Below, piece after piece: positions 36,962 through 46,328 of a DNA stretch of 64,000 nucleotides. A program made the position numbers and the translations under genes. Where the stretch lies: assembly GCF_002029235.1 (NCBI RefSeq), contig NZ_MZGV01000017.1:1-64000 (forward strand). Direction: 5' to 3'. The stretch is from Clostridium oryzae. Lineage in GTDB: Bacteria; Bacillota; Clostridia; Clostridiales; Clostridiaceae. How positions within the stretch are numbered: position 1 is the first letter of the stretch; each line of letters opens with the position of its first letter. Under the pieces are notes generated by a model. The model saw only the letters and a program-made list of their open reading frames with translations, ran no database searches and was not told the origin of the DNA.

Positions 36962-37935
36962 TACGACTCTCTCCTTTTCTTCAATATCTCAGTCAATTCT
37001 TCCAATATTGAAACTATTTCTATATATTCTTTTTTCTTTACATGCTTCTGCTCTTTATCCATAAAGTCTTTTAATTTTACAGCTTTTTTAAGCTGCGGCA
37101 GATTCTTTTGCTGCCAAATATTAAGCCAATTTTGCTTATCACCTTTAACATTATCTAGGAAATTCTTATAATAATTCTGAATCATAATGTCCCAGCAATT
37201 TGCCTGCTTATATAAAGCCGCAGCAGCATATAAATATTCGTTTTGGTCTCTTTCCACTTCCTCGTAAAACGGTATAGGTTTACCAAAACGCTTACCTTTA
37301 TAATAGAAAAAAGCAATAGCTACAAGCAAAAATTGATATATAATAAACCTTGCTTCCAGTGGAATAAAATCCCACAATTCTCTCGCTTGGGCCTTTGCGA
37401 AAAGATGGTTCTCATTAAAATTCAACCTGTCAGCTCTCTGGCTATCTATGACCTTTAAGAGCTCATAGGCATTTTTCTTATTCTTCACTAAGGTTCTATT
37501 CATAAAATAGTTGGAATCTGCCAAAATGATGCTTCCTTTTCCATACGTGTATGTTATTACGGATGCTTCTTTATCTGAAAATTTCCCGTATTCAGGTTTT
37601 AGAATGTTCAGCGGTGACATATAAAGCAATTTACCGCCTTTATTAACCCAAGCTTTTATCGAAGAATCGTTGATATCAAAGCTGCCGTCTGGATCTGCTA
37701 CTATTTGAAACTCTGTCGTATTTTGCTGTTCTACAGGCTCCAGCACTCTATAGCAGCTATAATTTAATTTTCTAAGAGCCTCATATATCACACTATAGCC
37801 TGTTTTTGACCTATTGATAACGGAATACTGCGGTAGCTTTCCAGAAAGTTTCGTTGAAATTAAAAATGCCAGATATAAAAATACAGGTATGAGTACGATA
37901 AATGCTATTATATCTTTATTTTTTCTTGCTTTCAC
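36934..37935 (-). CDS. DUF4350 domain protein
   Basis: This 333-residue protein starts with one TM helix (KDIIAFIVLIPVFLYLAFLIS). An extracytoplasmic DUF4350 region follows (NRSKTGYSVIYEALRKLNYSCYRVLEP), with later a second TM (LEARFIIYQFLLVAIAFFYYKG) and a charged C-terminal region with GKPIPFYEEVERDQNEYLYAAAALYKQAN. DUF4350 proteins occur next to MoxR and DUF58 genes; the GATase-like domain lacks obvious catalysis. GTG 37935 follows GGGGTGG and overlaps the DUF4129 gene by 20 bases. Confidence 0.82.
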   Translation of the reverse strand: MKARKNKDIIAFIVLIPVFLYLAFLISTKLSGKLPQYSVINRSKTGYSVIYEALRKLNYSCYRVLEPVEQQNTTEFQIVADPDGSFDINDSSIKAWVNKGGKLLYMSPLNILKPEYGKFSDKEASVITYTYGKGSIILADSNYFMNRTLVKNKKNAYELLKVIDSQRADRLNFNENHLFAKAQARELWDFIPLEARFIIYQFLLVAIAFFYYKGKRFGKPIPFYEEVERDQNEYLYAAAALYKQANCWDIMIQNYYKNFLDNVKGDKQNWLNIWQQKNLPQLKKAVKLKDFMDKEQKHVKKKEYIEIVSILEELTEILKKRRESYWKTVKKLS

Positions 37936-38590
37936 TATGTACCACCCCATTCCATACCAGCGTAAGCTCTTTTATCCATTTGTTATACATCTGCTCACTA
38001 GAATTTCTATGTCCGTACCAACAGTTATTGAATATATTAATAAGTTTCTTAAAGCTATCCAATCCGTTAAAACCTGTTGTTTTAAGATACTCATATATCT
38101 CCTCATTAGTATTTGTCTCATCTAGATAGACAACATTTCTTTCATGCATTAAAAGCAAAAGCGCAATAAACTCAAATCTAACGGCTGATCTATAATCCTT
38201 AGCCTTCAAAAATTCCTCAGCCTTCTTTCTGAGAGTTACAGGCGTGGTCCTTTCATCTATTTTCTCTCCCAGTATTTCTGTTATTCTGCCTTTTCTCTCA
38301 AATGTTTTGCTTATCTTCACTACTATTACAATAAGCACCGCAGCAATAGTAACTATAGCTATAATTATGAATATAGTAGACAAGTTATCAGCTATTTTAG
38401 GGGCATTGACTGCACCTTTTATTACCCCTTTTATAATTTTAATTAGAAATTTTATAATAGCTTGTTTTACATTATCTATAAAATCAGCAATACCATTTCT
38501 CAGATTGACATAATCTACTCTATTTATTATTGAATTTATTGTATCTTCAAATTGTCTACTAGAAGGATTTAGTGATTTATAAATTACCAC
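37916..38590 (-). CDS. DUF4129 domain protein
   Basis: This 224-residue protein has an N-terminal amphipathic region, one TM segment (IADNLSTIFIIIAIVTIAAVLIVIVVKI), and a C-terminal DUF4129 domain (FLKAKDYRSAVRFEFIALLLLMHERNVVYLDETNTNEEIYEYLK). It is a membrane partner of the MoxR/DUF58 system. The start is GTG at 38590, and it overlaps the upstream membrane gene by 14 bases, so it is translationally coupled. Its function is not known. Confidence 0.82.
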   Translation of the reverse strand: MVIYKSLNPSSRQFEDTINSIINRVDYVNLRNGIADFIDNVKQAIIKFLIKIIKGVIKGAVNAPKIADNLSTIFIIIAIVTIAAVLIVIVVKISKTFERKGRITEILGEKIDERTTPVTLRKKAEEFLKAKDYRSAVRFEFIALLLLMHERNVVYLDETNTNEEIYEYLKTTGFNGLDSFKKLINIFNNCWYGHRNSSEQMYNKWIKELTLVWNGVVHSESKKK

Positions 38591-39545
38591 CTGTCTCCTC
38601 CTCTCCTTGTAAGGCTCGTATTTTGTCTAGCTTCAAAATCAAATTATAACCCTCCTTCTTAAATCTTTGGTTATAATACATAACAGTTATCATTATTGTG
38701 AACATGGGAGATATCACCATATCTGATATAATGCTGATAGGCCATCTCAAATACGTGATCGCAACAGTAAAAAACGTAACAAAATCCTGCTTAATACTCA
38801 GAAAATTCATCACAGCATAGGCTGCTCCCGTAATAATGCCAATCAATGCCCCAATAGCCATATTTAGTGTGTACATTACTATTAAGAACAGTATAACTGA
38901 CCCAAATATCCTCCAAAAGTTTCCCTTTATCAGCTTTAAACTTTTGCCTATACATTTAAAAATTCCTGCATTCTCAATAACCATGCTTTGAAATGAAAAT
39001 GCGAATACTGAAATGAAAGCTACTACGAAAAATACGAATAATAATATTAATATTATAGCTGCTATTATTATCATAATCGCCGTAATTGAATACCAATTAT
39101 TAGTTATAGCAGCTGTCTTTACTACTCGGTAAATAATATAGCATGCTGCTCCGAACACTGCTATTACCGGCAATGAAAGTATTAGTTCTACGATGATTAA
39201 ACCAGCAGCTGGAAATAACTTTTTAAATGATATCTTAATTGCATCTCCTGCATATACATTTTCACCATTAAAATCCTGTTCAGTTATCTTGATTATACCA
39301 ATGTTAGACACAAGCGAAACTATGATTGCAAAGATAACAAAAACTGCAGCTATTGCTCCAACAAAAATTACACTAGATGATTTTACTGCAAATACAAGAG
39401 CAATACCACAGATTATACCTACCACAACAAAAGCTACTATCATAAATATGTACCATGCTAGACTATAAATAAAAAAGCTCTTAAAATATTTCTTTAGCAC
39501 TGCCAGCGATCTATCCATAACTTCAGAAAGATTCATAATGTTCAT
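38577..39545 (-). CDS. Polytopic membrane protein, first gene of the MoxR operon
   Basis: This 322-residue protein has an N-terminal NLSEVMDRSLAVLKKYFKSFFIYSLAWYIFM region and about six TM helices, with a pattern like the glycerophosphodiester-phosphodiesterase membrane domain and DUF7544 groups (FKCIGKSLKLIKGNFWRIFGSVILF). It begins the five-gene operon ending in DUF58. ATG 39545 follows AAGGAG at some distance. A transport or scaffold role beside the MoxR/DUF58 complex is inferred from context only. Confidence 0.75.
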   Translation of the reverse strand: MNIMNLSEVMDRSLAVLKKYFKSFFIYSLAWYIFMIVAFVVVGIICGIALVFAVKSSSVIFVGAIAAVFVIFAIIVSLVSNIGIIKITEQDFNGENVYAGDAIKISFKKLFPAAGLIIVELILSLPVIAVFGAACYIIYRVVKTAAITNNWYSITAIMIIIAAIILILLFVFFVVAFISVFAFSFQSMVIENAGIFKCIGKSLKLIKGNFWRIFGSVILFLIVMYTLNMAIGALIGIITGAAYAVMNFLSIKQDFVTFFTVAITYLRWPISIISDMVISPMFTIMITVMYYNQRFKKEGYNLILKLDKIRALQGEEETGGNL

Positions 39546-39574
39546 ACGTCTAAAAACTCCTTTTTAACTAAAAA

Positions 39575-39618
39575 ATATGACTGATATCTTTATTATAATA
39601 TAAAGCTACCAGTCATAT
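39575..39618 (-). terminator. Terminator of the GH3 gene
   Basis: Minus-strand arms ATATGACTG and CAGTCATAT form a hairpin followed by TTTTTAG. It separates the GH3 gene from the MoxR operon. Confidence 0.75.
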
Positions 39619-39641
39619 CCATAAATAATGCGAATTAATAG

Positions 39642-41816
39642 TTATATAAGTTTAAATTCCAAAGTCATTAATTCTTTTGAGTTAGGTCCTACCATAACAT
39701 TGAATTTACCTTTTTCCGATTTAAGTTCCATTTTGCTGTTATAAAATCTTAACATATCTTCCCTTATTTCAAAGGAAACCTGTCTTTCTTCTCCGGCTTT
39801 TAGATATATCTTTTTATATCCTTTTAGTTCCTTCACAGGCCTAACAACACTTCCAGAAATATCTCTTATATAAAGCTGAACTATTTCCTCACCGTCCACA
39901 CTACCAGTATTCTTAATCATCACACTAGCAGCTATAGAACTATCCTCTGTTAAAGTATCATCGCTTATCATAAAGTTTTCATACTTAAACGTCGTATAGC
40001 TAAGACCATACCCAAAAGGAAGTAGCGGTGCATTAGGTATATCTGAATAGTGAGACACATATCTTTCTGTATTGCTATCATCAATTTTAGGTCTCCCTGT
40101 GTTAAACTCATTATAATATACTGGTACCTGACCAACAGTGTAAGGGAAGCTCATACTAAGTCTGCCTGTTGGATTCTTGTCTCCAAAGAGTATATCCGCT
40201 GCTGCATTTCCTCCCTCTGTTCCAGGAAACCATGCTTCCAATACTGCAGGTGCCTTACCATAAAGCTCAGTTATTTCAATTGGTCTGCCATTAAACAACA
40301 CTATTGCTGTAGGCTTATTTAATTTTAATATTTCATCTGCAAGCTGCTCCTGTTTTCCTGACAGCTTAATGAAGGCCCTTGATGCACCTTCTCCAGACAT
40401 ATCTGCAGCTTCTCCAAGAGCCAGTACAATAACATCTGCAGTTTTAGCAAGTTCAACTGCCTGGACAATTTTATCATCATCACTATCTATAATATCGCAG
40501 CCCTTAGCAGCTACTACCTTCTCACTACCTATTTTATTTATTATTCCTTGTTTTAACGAAACTGCATCCTCAGCTTTGCCCTGCCAGGACCACCAACCTA
40601 AAATTGATTGTTCATCAGCATAAGGTCCTATCACTGCAACCTTACCAGTCTCTTTACTAAATGGCAGAATACTTCCATCATTTTTTAAAAGTACCATTGA
40701 AGCAGCTGCAGCTTTTCTTGCTATATTTCTATGCTCCTCACACAAATTTAAGCTTGCTTCCCTATCCTTACTTAAACCTTTATAAGGATCAGCAAATAAT
40801 CCAAGCTCTTCTTTTAACTTAAGGATTCTAAACACTGCCTGATCAATAAGTTCTATACTTATTTTTCCTTCTTCTATAAGTTTCTCAAGCCATTGTGGAT
40901 AACAGCCTGTCATCATTTCTATATCCACTCCAGCTTTCATAGCCTTCTCAGCTGCTTCCCTTTCATCTTCAGCTACTCCATGTGGTATAAGTTCTTTTAT
41001 AGCAGCCCAGTCTGATATTACAACCCCATCGTATGACCACTCATTTCTTAAAACTTCCCTCATAAGCCACTCGTTTCCTGAGGATGGCACACTGTTCACA
41101 GTATTAAAAGATGTCATAAGCATCTTGCAACCTTCTTCTATAGCGGCTTTATAGGCTGGAAGATAATATTCCCTTAACATTCTCTCTGATATGTCTACAG
41201 TGTTATATTCTCTTCCGCCTTCTGGAGCACCATAAGCAGCAAAATGCTTAACACAAGCTGCAATGTTACCATCTTTCGACAAGTCATCTCCCTGATATCC
41301 TCTTACGGCAGCCTTCGCAAATATGCTATTCAGATATGGATCTTCACCAGTAGATTCCATTACTCTTCCCCATCTTGCATCCCTAACCAGATCTACCATT
41401 GGTGAAAAGGTAACGTGTACTCCACCCGCTGAAGCCTCTCTAGCTGCTACTCTTGAAGTTTCTTCTACAATTTCTTCATCCCACGAACACCCCAAAGCTA
41501 AGGGTATAGGAAAAATTGTTCTATACCCATGTATTACATCTGCCATGAAAAGTAGTGGTATCTTATGTTTACTATTTTCAAGGTAGTTTTTCTGTATTTC
41601 CATAACTTCTTCTGCTCCGCCTATACCAAGAATGGAACCGCAATTCTTAATGTCTTCACTATCAATACCCAGATCTCCCATAGGTCCTGTAATCTCTCCT
41701 ACAGCTTTTTCCTGAAGAAACATAGGTGTTAATTGAAGTAACTGTCCTATCTTTTCTTTTAACGTTATATTACTCAAAAGCTCTTTAACATCTACTTTTT
41801 TGCCTTGGTTTGTCAT
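39642..41816 (-). CDS. GH3 beta-glucosidase
   Basis: This 724-residue glycoside hydrolase cleaves beta-glucosides (or beta-xylosides). The barrel domain has the family motif KHFAAYGAPEGGREY and the nucleophile Asp in GVVISDWAAI. The alpha/beta sandwich domain holds VVLALGEAADMSGEGASR, with a likely acid/base Glu. A C-terminal fibronectin-III-like domain ends the chain. There is no signal peptide, so it acts on imported oligosaccharides. Start 41816 follows AAGGAG. The gene is monocistronic. Confidence 0.95.
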   Translation of the reverse strand: MTNQGKKVDVKELLSNITLKEKIGQLLQLTPMFLQEKAVGEITGPMGDLGIDSEDIKNCGSILGIGGAEEVMEIQKNYLENSKHKIPLLFMADVIHGYRTIFPIPLALGCSWDEEIVEETSRVAAREASAGGVHVTFSPMVDLVRDARWGRVMESTGEDPYLNSIFAKAAVRGYQGDDLSKDGNIAACVKHFAAYGAPEGGREYNTVDISERMLREYYLPAYKAAIEEGCKMLMTSFNTVNSVPSSGNEWLMREVLRNEWSYDGVVISDWAAIKELIPHGVAEDEREAAEKAMKAGVDIEMMTGCYPQWLEKLIEEGKISIELIDQAVFRILKLKEELGLFADPYKGLSKDREASLNLCEEHRNIARKAAAASMVLLKNDGSILPFSKETGKVAVIGPYADEQSILGWWSWQGKAEDAVSLKQGIINKIGSEKVVAAKGCDIIDSDDDKIVQAVELAKTADVIVLALGEAADMSGEGASRAFIKLSGKQEQLADEILKLNKPTAIVLFNGRPIEITELYGKAPAVLEAWFPGTEGGNAAADILFGDKNPTGRLSMSFPYTVGQVPVYYNEFNTGRPKIDDSNTERYVSHYSDIPNAPLLPFGYGLSYTTFKYENFMISDDTLTEDSSIAASVMIKNTGSVDGEEIVQLYIRDISGSVVRPVKELKGYKKIYLKAGEERQVSFEIREDMLRFYNSKMELKSEKGKFNVMVGPNSKELMTLEFKLI

Positions 41817-42023
41817 ATTAATTTTCTCCTTTATATGTAAGTTTTTATTGATTTACAGAGCATATAAGTTTGAACATCTACAGCAAATAATTTTCATTTT
41901 ACAAATTCAAAATTGTATAATTCCACTTTACCATGAAAACATACACATATGCAATGTAATAACATGAAAACGCATGCCTGCAAAACTAAATATCATTTAT
42001 TATAAAAATTATATTTGTTAAAT

Positions 42024-42244
42024 GAATTTCAATCTATGAGATGTATGCTGATCAGCACTGTATAAAAGCAAGAGAAATTCTTGAAGAAAATAATTGGCCA
42101 GAGGAGTACATACCTGCTATTCAAAGTCATGGTTTTTGGAATCTGCTGTGATGTAAAGCCAGTAGAGAAAATGGAAAAAGGAATATTTTTAGTGATAAGC
42201 CTCTTTGGACTTGCCACTTTTTGTTGTTTATTGTTTGTCCTATG
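42024..42244 (+). pseudogene. Broken HD-domain phosphohydrolase fragment
   Basis: The plus strand encodes YEMYADQHCIKAREIL and EENNWPEEYIPAIQSHGF, matching the end of HD-domain hydrolases (pattern KAREIL..WPEEYI.AI.SHG). The usual continuation GICCDVKP is found only after one extra T is removed in a run of five (42132-42136). The start and the catalytic HD motif are missing. An IS-end relic lies 50 bases away (42289-42306). A minus-strand ORF at 42029-42262 is a shadow. Confidence 0.7.
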
Positions 42245-42288
42245 AATATAGCTCATAGGCATATTCGCGGCTTTTTTATATATAATTT

Positions 42289-42306
42289 TGTTTTACTAAA
42301 ATGTTG
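42289..42306. mobile_element. Solo IS1595-like end
   Basis: TGTTTTACTAAAATGTTG is identical over 18 bases to the right end of the IS at 47482-47500 (complement). No second end was found nearby, so it is probably a relic of an excised or decayed copy. Confidence 0.6.
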
Positions 42307-42378
42307 GTGTTGATACATATTTAATTTATAGTTAAGCCTTTATATATCAAACAGCTGCATTTTTTGAATGCTCTGAGT

Positions 42379-44667
42379 TTAATTAAAATTCACGTCTTTC
42401 AAAATAGGCATAGTATCCTTTAAGCTATATAGATAAAGCCTATGCATCGGTCTAGTCATCGCCACGTATAAAAGCTTTATATCCATTTCATTTTCTACGT
42501 AGCTTTCCTCAATATTAACAATGAACACAACATCAAATTCCAACCCCTTGGCCATATGCGCTGGAACAACTATTACTCCTGCTTCATAGTTCTCCTGTTT
42601 TTCATCAATTATCCTTACATCTTTATATCCTTGTTTCTGCATCTCAGCTGTAAGCTTTTGACACTCTTCATAGGTTTTGCAGATTATCGCAAACGACTTG
42701 AAATTTTCTTTTTTTACCTCTATTAGCTTGTCTATTACGCTGAACACCAAATCTTTCAGTGTATTACATGTAACGTTGTCTGGCTTTAATCCATGCCTTA
42801 TAACAGGTTTAGCATATATGATTCCTGAATTATTAAGCTTTTTAATTATTTGATTAGCAATATGCATAACCTCAACCGTTGTTCTATAACTCTGTTCCAA
42901 AGTCATATATGAACTTTCATCCTCTCCAAAGACTTCCCTCTGCACTTGCTGCCAGTTATCAACAGCTCTATAGGAATGTATCCCTTGGGATAAATCTCCC
43001 AGCAGTGTTATCATTCCACTATTAACTACTTTTTTAAGTGTGTACAGTTGGAATATGCTGAAATCCTGTGCTTCATCGACTACTACACTGCTTATATTAA
43101 CTTTATTCTCAAATCCAAACACTCTAAGTTTAAGGTACACAATTGCACCGTAATCCTCAATTTCATATTTTGCACTGTCTAAATTGTTTTTATTTACTTT
43201 ACAGAAATACTCGAGCTTATCCTTAGGGAGTCTGCCATCACTGTACTTATCCATAAGTTCTGCACTCGTAACCAAGTCGTAATAATATTCTTCCCAGCTT
43301 CTCTTATTAAAGCTTTTACTAAACTTTCTTACAGCATTTTTTAGTTCGTTCGTCAAGTCTACCAATGCCTTATCACGCTGCTGACACAGTTCAGTAATCA
43401 ATTTTCTTCTTTCTTCCACCGTTTTAGCTCTTACCCTAGCTCGCTCAATTTTTATATCATATAATCTTTCCTCTGTCTTAAGCATATCCTTCTTCACAAG
43501 TTTTACTTTGTTTCTAAGACTCTTTTTTATCTCCTCAACACGCTTGTAAAATGGATGGTATGCTAAATCATTCAAAAACATCTGTTTTATAGACTGCCTA
43601 TCTATAAGGATTTCTTTTCCTACAGCAAAATCTTCATCAGGCAGAAAATTTTTTTCTATGTCATCTATATATCTATCAATAAGCTCTTTAAAAACTAGAG
43701 AACCCTTAAAACCAGACGACCATTTTATATTCTCTACTTCTTTTTTATCTTTATTATGTATGACTTTCATTAATTTATCATCATTGTCTATCAGAGATAT
43801 TTTTTTATTAAGAAGATTATCCATAAAACCCTTATATGTGTTTTGCTGGACTTTCTCAACACCAAGTTCTGGCAGTACTTCGGATATGTAGTTTATGAAA
43901 AGATTATTAGGCGCTATAATCATAAAGCTCTCAGGATCAAAAGAATCTTCATAATTGTATATGAAATATGCTATTCTATGCAGGGCTATAGTGGTTTTAC
44001 CACTTCCTGCAACTCCCTGGACAATGAGAGGTTTGTACATTGGAGCCCTAATTATTCTATTTTGTTCCGCTTGTATTGTAGCAGCTATATCTTTAAGCCT
44101 GCTTTCAGCTCCAGCAGACAATGCTTCCTGCAGTAACTCATCATTGGTGGTTATATCAACATCAAATATCTTTTTAAGCTCTCCCTCTTCAATGGTAAAT
44201 TGCCTCTTTAGAAGAAGTTCTCCTTCTTCAATATTGTCTACAGATTCATAAGATGTTTCTCCAAGTCTTCCCTCATAATAAAGACTTGCCACAGGAGCCC
44301 TCCAGTCTACAATAACAACTTCATTGTCTTCCGCCCTTATTAGTGAAGTTTTGCCTATATAAAGCCTATTAACTTTTTCTTCTCCTTTTCGCTTGAAATC
44401 TATTCTAGCGAAATAAGGTTTATTTTTTGCCTTTATATAGTTATAGTAATTCTTTTCAGCAGTGTACATAAGTCTAGAATTGACCATTATACTTGCAAAT
44501 CCCGAACTCATATCTCCTGGGTCCAATCCTTCCATAGCCTGTTCAATATTGCCCTTATATACTCTCTTAAAGGTTTCTATACCTTTAAGTGTCTTATTCA
44601 AATAGTCTATTGTATAATTGAGCCTATCTCTTTCTAATTCGTAGTCCGGATGTTTATCCTCTGACAT
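42379..44667 (-). CDS. helD: RNA polymerase recycling helicase HelD
   Basis: This 762-residue UvrD/Rep-type protein is HelD, which frees stalled RNA polymerase from nucleic acid. Walker A is in LIVQGVAGSGKTTIALHRIAYFIYN, Walker B in VVVDEAQDFSIFQLYTL, and later motifs include LGDLSQGIHSYR and LYVAMTRPMHRLYLYSL. Residues about 1-90 form the coiled-coil arm (YELERDRLNYTIDYLNKTLKGIE) that reaches into the polymerase. Start 44667 follows GGAGGTGAAGG. It is divergent from the amt gene, with about 315 bases between the two. Confidence 0.93.
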   Translation of the reverse strand: MSEDKHPDYELERDRLNYTIDYLNKTLKGIETFKRVYKGNIEQAMEGLDPGDMSSGFASIMVNSRLMYTAEKNYYNYIKAKNKPYFARIDFKRKGEEKVNRLYIGKTSLIRAEDNEVVIVDWRAPVASLYYEGRLGETSYESVDNIEEGELLLKRQFTIEEGELKKIFDVDITTNDELLQEALSAGAESRLKDIAATIQAEQNRIIRAPMYKPLIVQGVAGSGKTTIALHRIAYFIYNYEDSFDPESFMIIAPNNLFINYISEVLPELGVEKVQQNTYKGFMDNLLNKKISLIDNDDKLMKVIHNKDKKEVENIKWSSGFKGSLVFKELIDRYIDDIEKNFLPDEDFAVGKEILIDRQSIKQMFLNDLAYHPFYKRVEEIKKSLRNKVKLVKKDMLKTEERLYDIKIERARVRAKTVEERRKLITELCQQRDKALVDLTNELKNAVRKFSKSFNKRSWEEYYYDLVTSAELMDKYSDGRLPKDKLEYFCKVNKNNLDSAKYEIEDYGAIVYLKLRVFGFENKVNISSVVVDEAQDFSIFQLYTLKKVVNSGMITLLGDLSQGIHSYRAVDNWQQVQREVFGEDESSYMTLEQSYRTTVEVMHIANQIIKKLNNSGIIYAKPVIRHGLKPDNVTCNTLKDLVFSVIDKLIEVKKENFKSFAIICKTYEECQKLTAEMQKQGYKDVRIIDEKQENYEAGVIVVPAHMAKGLEFDVVFIVNIEESYVENEMDIKLLYVAMTRPMHRLYLYSLKDTMPILKDVNFN

Positions 44668-44911
44668 GCCTTCACCTCCAGTAAAAATATCAAATAAATT
44701 GTATAAATACTACTTTAATATTAATATTGAAGTTTGTAAACACTTTTCCATATATATACATCAAGTAAATGTATATTTGTTTCTTTTGATAATTCTATAT
44801 ATAAAATTATTAAAAATTGATAGTAATTATCTAAAAAAAATAATAAAGTCATCTATTTTTCTTCATTTTTTTAATATTTACTATATTTTTGGCTTGAACG
44901 TTGACATTTGG

Positions 44912-44940
44912 TTTACACTAGTCCTAAAACATAGTATCCT
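44912..44940 (+). promoter_or_regulatory. Candidate promoter of amt
   Basis: TTTACA (44912-44917), 17 bases, and TATCCT (44935-44940) lie 44 bases before the amt start. The rest of the 316-base gap after helD is AT-rich without a clear site. Confidence 0.45.
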
Positions 44941-44983
44941 TTCCATATCAATTATATTAATTAATTTTAGGGGGGCTTTTATT

Positions 44984-46216
44984 ATGGGACACATTAACTA
45001 TGCAGACACTACCTTCGTATTTCTTTCTACTGTACTCGTAATGTTTATGACACCTGGACTAGCATTATTCTATAGTGGCATGGTAAGGCGCAAAAATGTG
45101 CTTAGTACTACTATGCATAGTTATGCGACAATCGCTGTAGTATCCTTACAATGGGTTATTTTAGGTTATTCTTTAAGTTTTGGGCATAATATAGGGGGAT
45201 TTGTCGGAGGCTTTGACTTTGCATTTTTAAACAATGTAGGTTTTAAGGCTAACGCTGCGTATGCATCAAATATACCTCAACAAATATTTATGATGTTTCA
45301 AATGATGTTTGCTGTAATTACTCCAGCACTTATTAGTGGTGCTTTTGCTGGAAGAATGAGATTCCCTGCATTTTTAATATTTACACTTCTTTGGTCTACC
45401 CTTGTGTATGATCCAGTTGCTCATTGGGTTTGGGGAGACGGCGGCTGGCTTAAAACTTTAGGCGCACTTGATTTTGCTGGTGGTAACGTAGTTCATATGA
45501 GTTCCGGAGTATCAGCATTAGTAATTGCATTATTTATCGGAAAACGAAAAGGAATTAATGAAGCAAGACCTCATAACCTTCCATTAACTATACTTGGTGC
45601 TGGTATATTATGGTTTGGTTGGTTTGGTTTTAATGCTGGAAGCGCATTAGCAATAAATAATGTAGCATTGAATGCATTTATAACTACTAACACAGCGGCT
45701 GCTGCGGCGGCTCTTTCCTGGATGTTCTGCGAATGGGCTGTATTCAAAAAACCTTCTGCTATGGGTTTTGCCAGCGGTGCAGTAGCTGGACTTGTAGCAA
45801 TAACTCCTGGAGCGGGTTTCGTAAGTATGGGTTCATCATTAATCATAGGTTTGATTGGAGGGGCTATATGCTTCTATTCAGTAACAATAATGAAAAAGAA
45901 AATTGGATATGATGATGCTTTAGATGCTTTTGGATGTCACGGTGTAGGCGGTACTTGGGGTGCTATCGCAACGGGAATATTCGCTTCAAAATCCATAAAT
46001 TCTGCTGGTGCTGATGGTCTTATTCATGGTTCCTTTAGACTTTTAGGGGTTCAGTTTCTTGGAATAATAGCTGTATATGTATTTGCAGCGGTTGTTACAT
46101 TGCTAATCTTAGTTGTAGTAAATCACTTCACTAAATTTAGAGCTACTGAAGATGAAGAGGAAGTTGGACTTGATATTTCCATGCATGGTGAATCTGGCTA
46201 TAGTTTGGAAAGCTAG
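44984..46216 (+). CDS. amt: Ammonium transporter
   Basis: This 410-residue Amt/MEP protein imports ammonium. About eleven TM helices carry the family motifs: TPGLALFYSGMVRRKNVLS, DPVAHWVWGDGGWL, GALDFAGGNVVHMSSGVSAL, and DALDAFGCHGVGGTWGAIATGIF. The twin-His pair of the pore is in the HMSSG and CHGVGG segments. The ATG at 44984 follows AGGGGGG; the frame is open 318 bases upstream without a ribosome site. No glnK is adjacent, so regulation by PII cannot be judged. Confidence 0.95.
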   Translation: MGHINYADTTFVFLSTVLVMFMTPGLALFYSGMVRRKNVLSTTMHSYATIAVVSLQWVILGYSLSFGHNIGGFVGGFDFAFLNNVGFKANAAYASNIPQQIFMMFQMMFAVITPALISGAFAGRMRFPAFLIFTLLWSTLVYDPVAHWVWGDGGWLKTLGALDFAGGNVVHMSSGVSALVIALFIGKRKGINEARPHNLPLTILGAGILWFGWFGFNAGSALAINNVALNAFITTNTAAAAAALSWMFCEWAVFKKPSAMGFASGAVAGLVAITPGAGFVSMGSSLIIGLIGGAICFYSVTIMKKKIGYDDALDAFGCHGVGGTWGAIATGIFASKSINSAGADGLIHGSFRLLGVQFLGIIAVYVFAAVVTLLILVVVNHFTKFRATEDEEEVGLDISMHGESGYSLES

Positions 46217-46251
46217 TGACTATAAATTAAATGTCAGACAGGCTTTTTAGT

Positions 46252-46291
46252 AGCAACAGGCAAGCTTTTGTTCGCCTGTTGCTTTTGCTTT
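46252..46291 (+). terminator. Terminator of amt
   Basis: AGCAACAGGC and GCCTGTTGCT flank a 12-base loop, followed by TTTGCTTT, 35 bases after the stop. Confidence 0.8.
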
Positions 46292-46328
46292 ATGCCTTGA
46301 TTGCTGTGTTACCAGTTTTCTATATCTT

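Noticed and set aside
42029-42262. Minus-strand 77-codon ORF
   Set aside because: Poor ribosome site, no family features; the opposite strand has clear HD-domain homology.
44890-44910. Sigma-54 promoter for amt (TTGGC...TTGAC)
   Set aside because: The GC element at -12 is missing; TTTACA-N17-TATCCT fits better.
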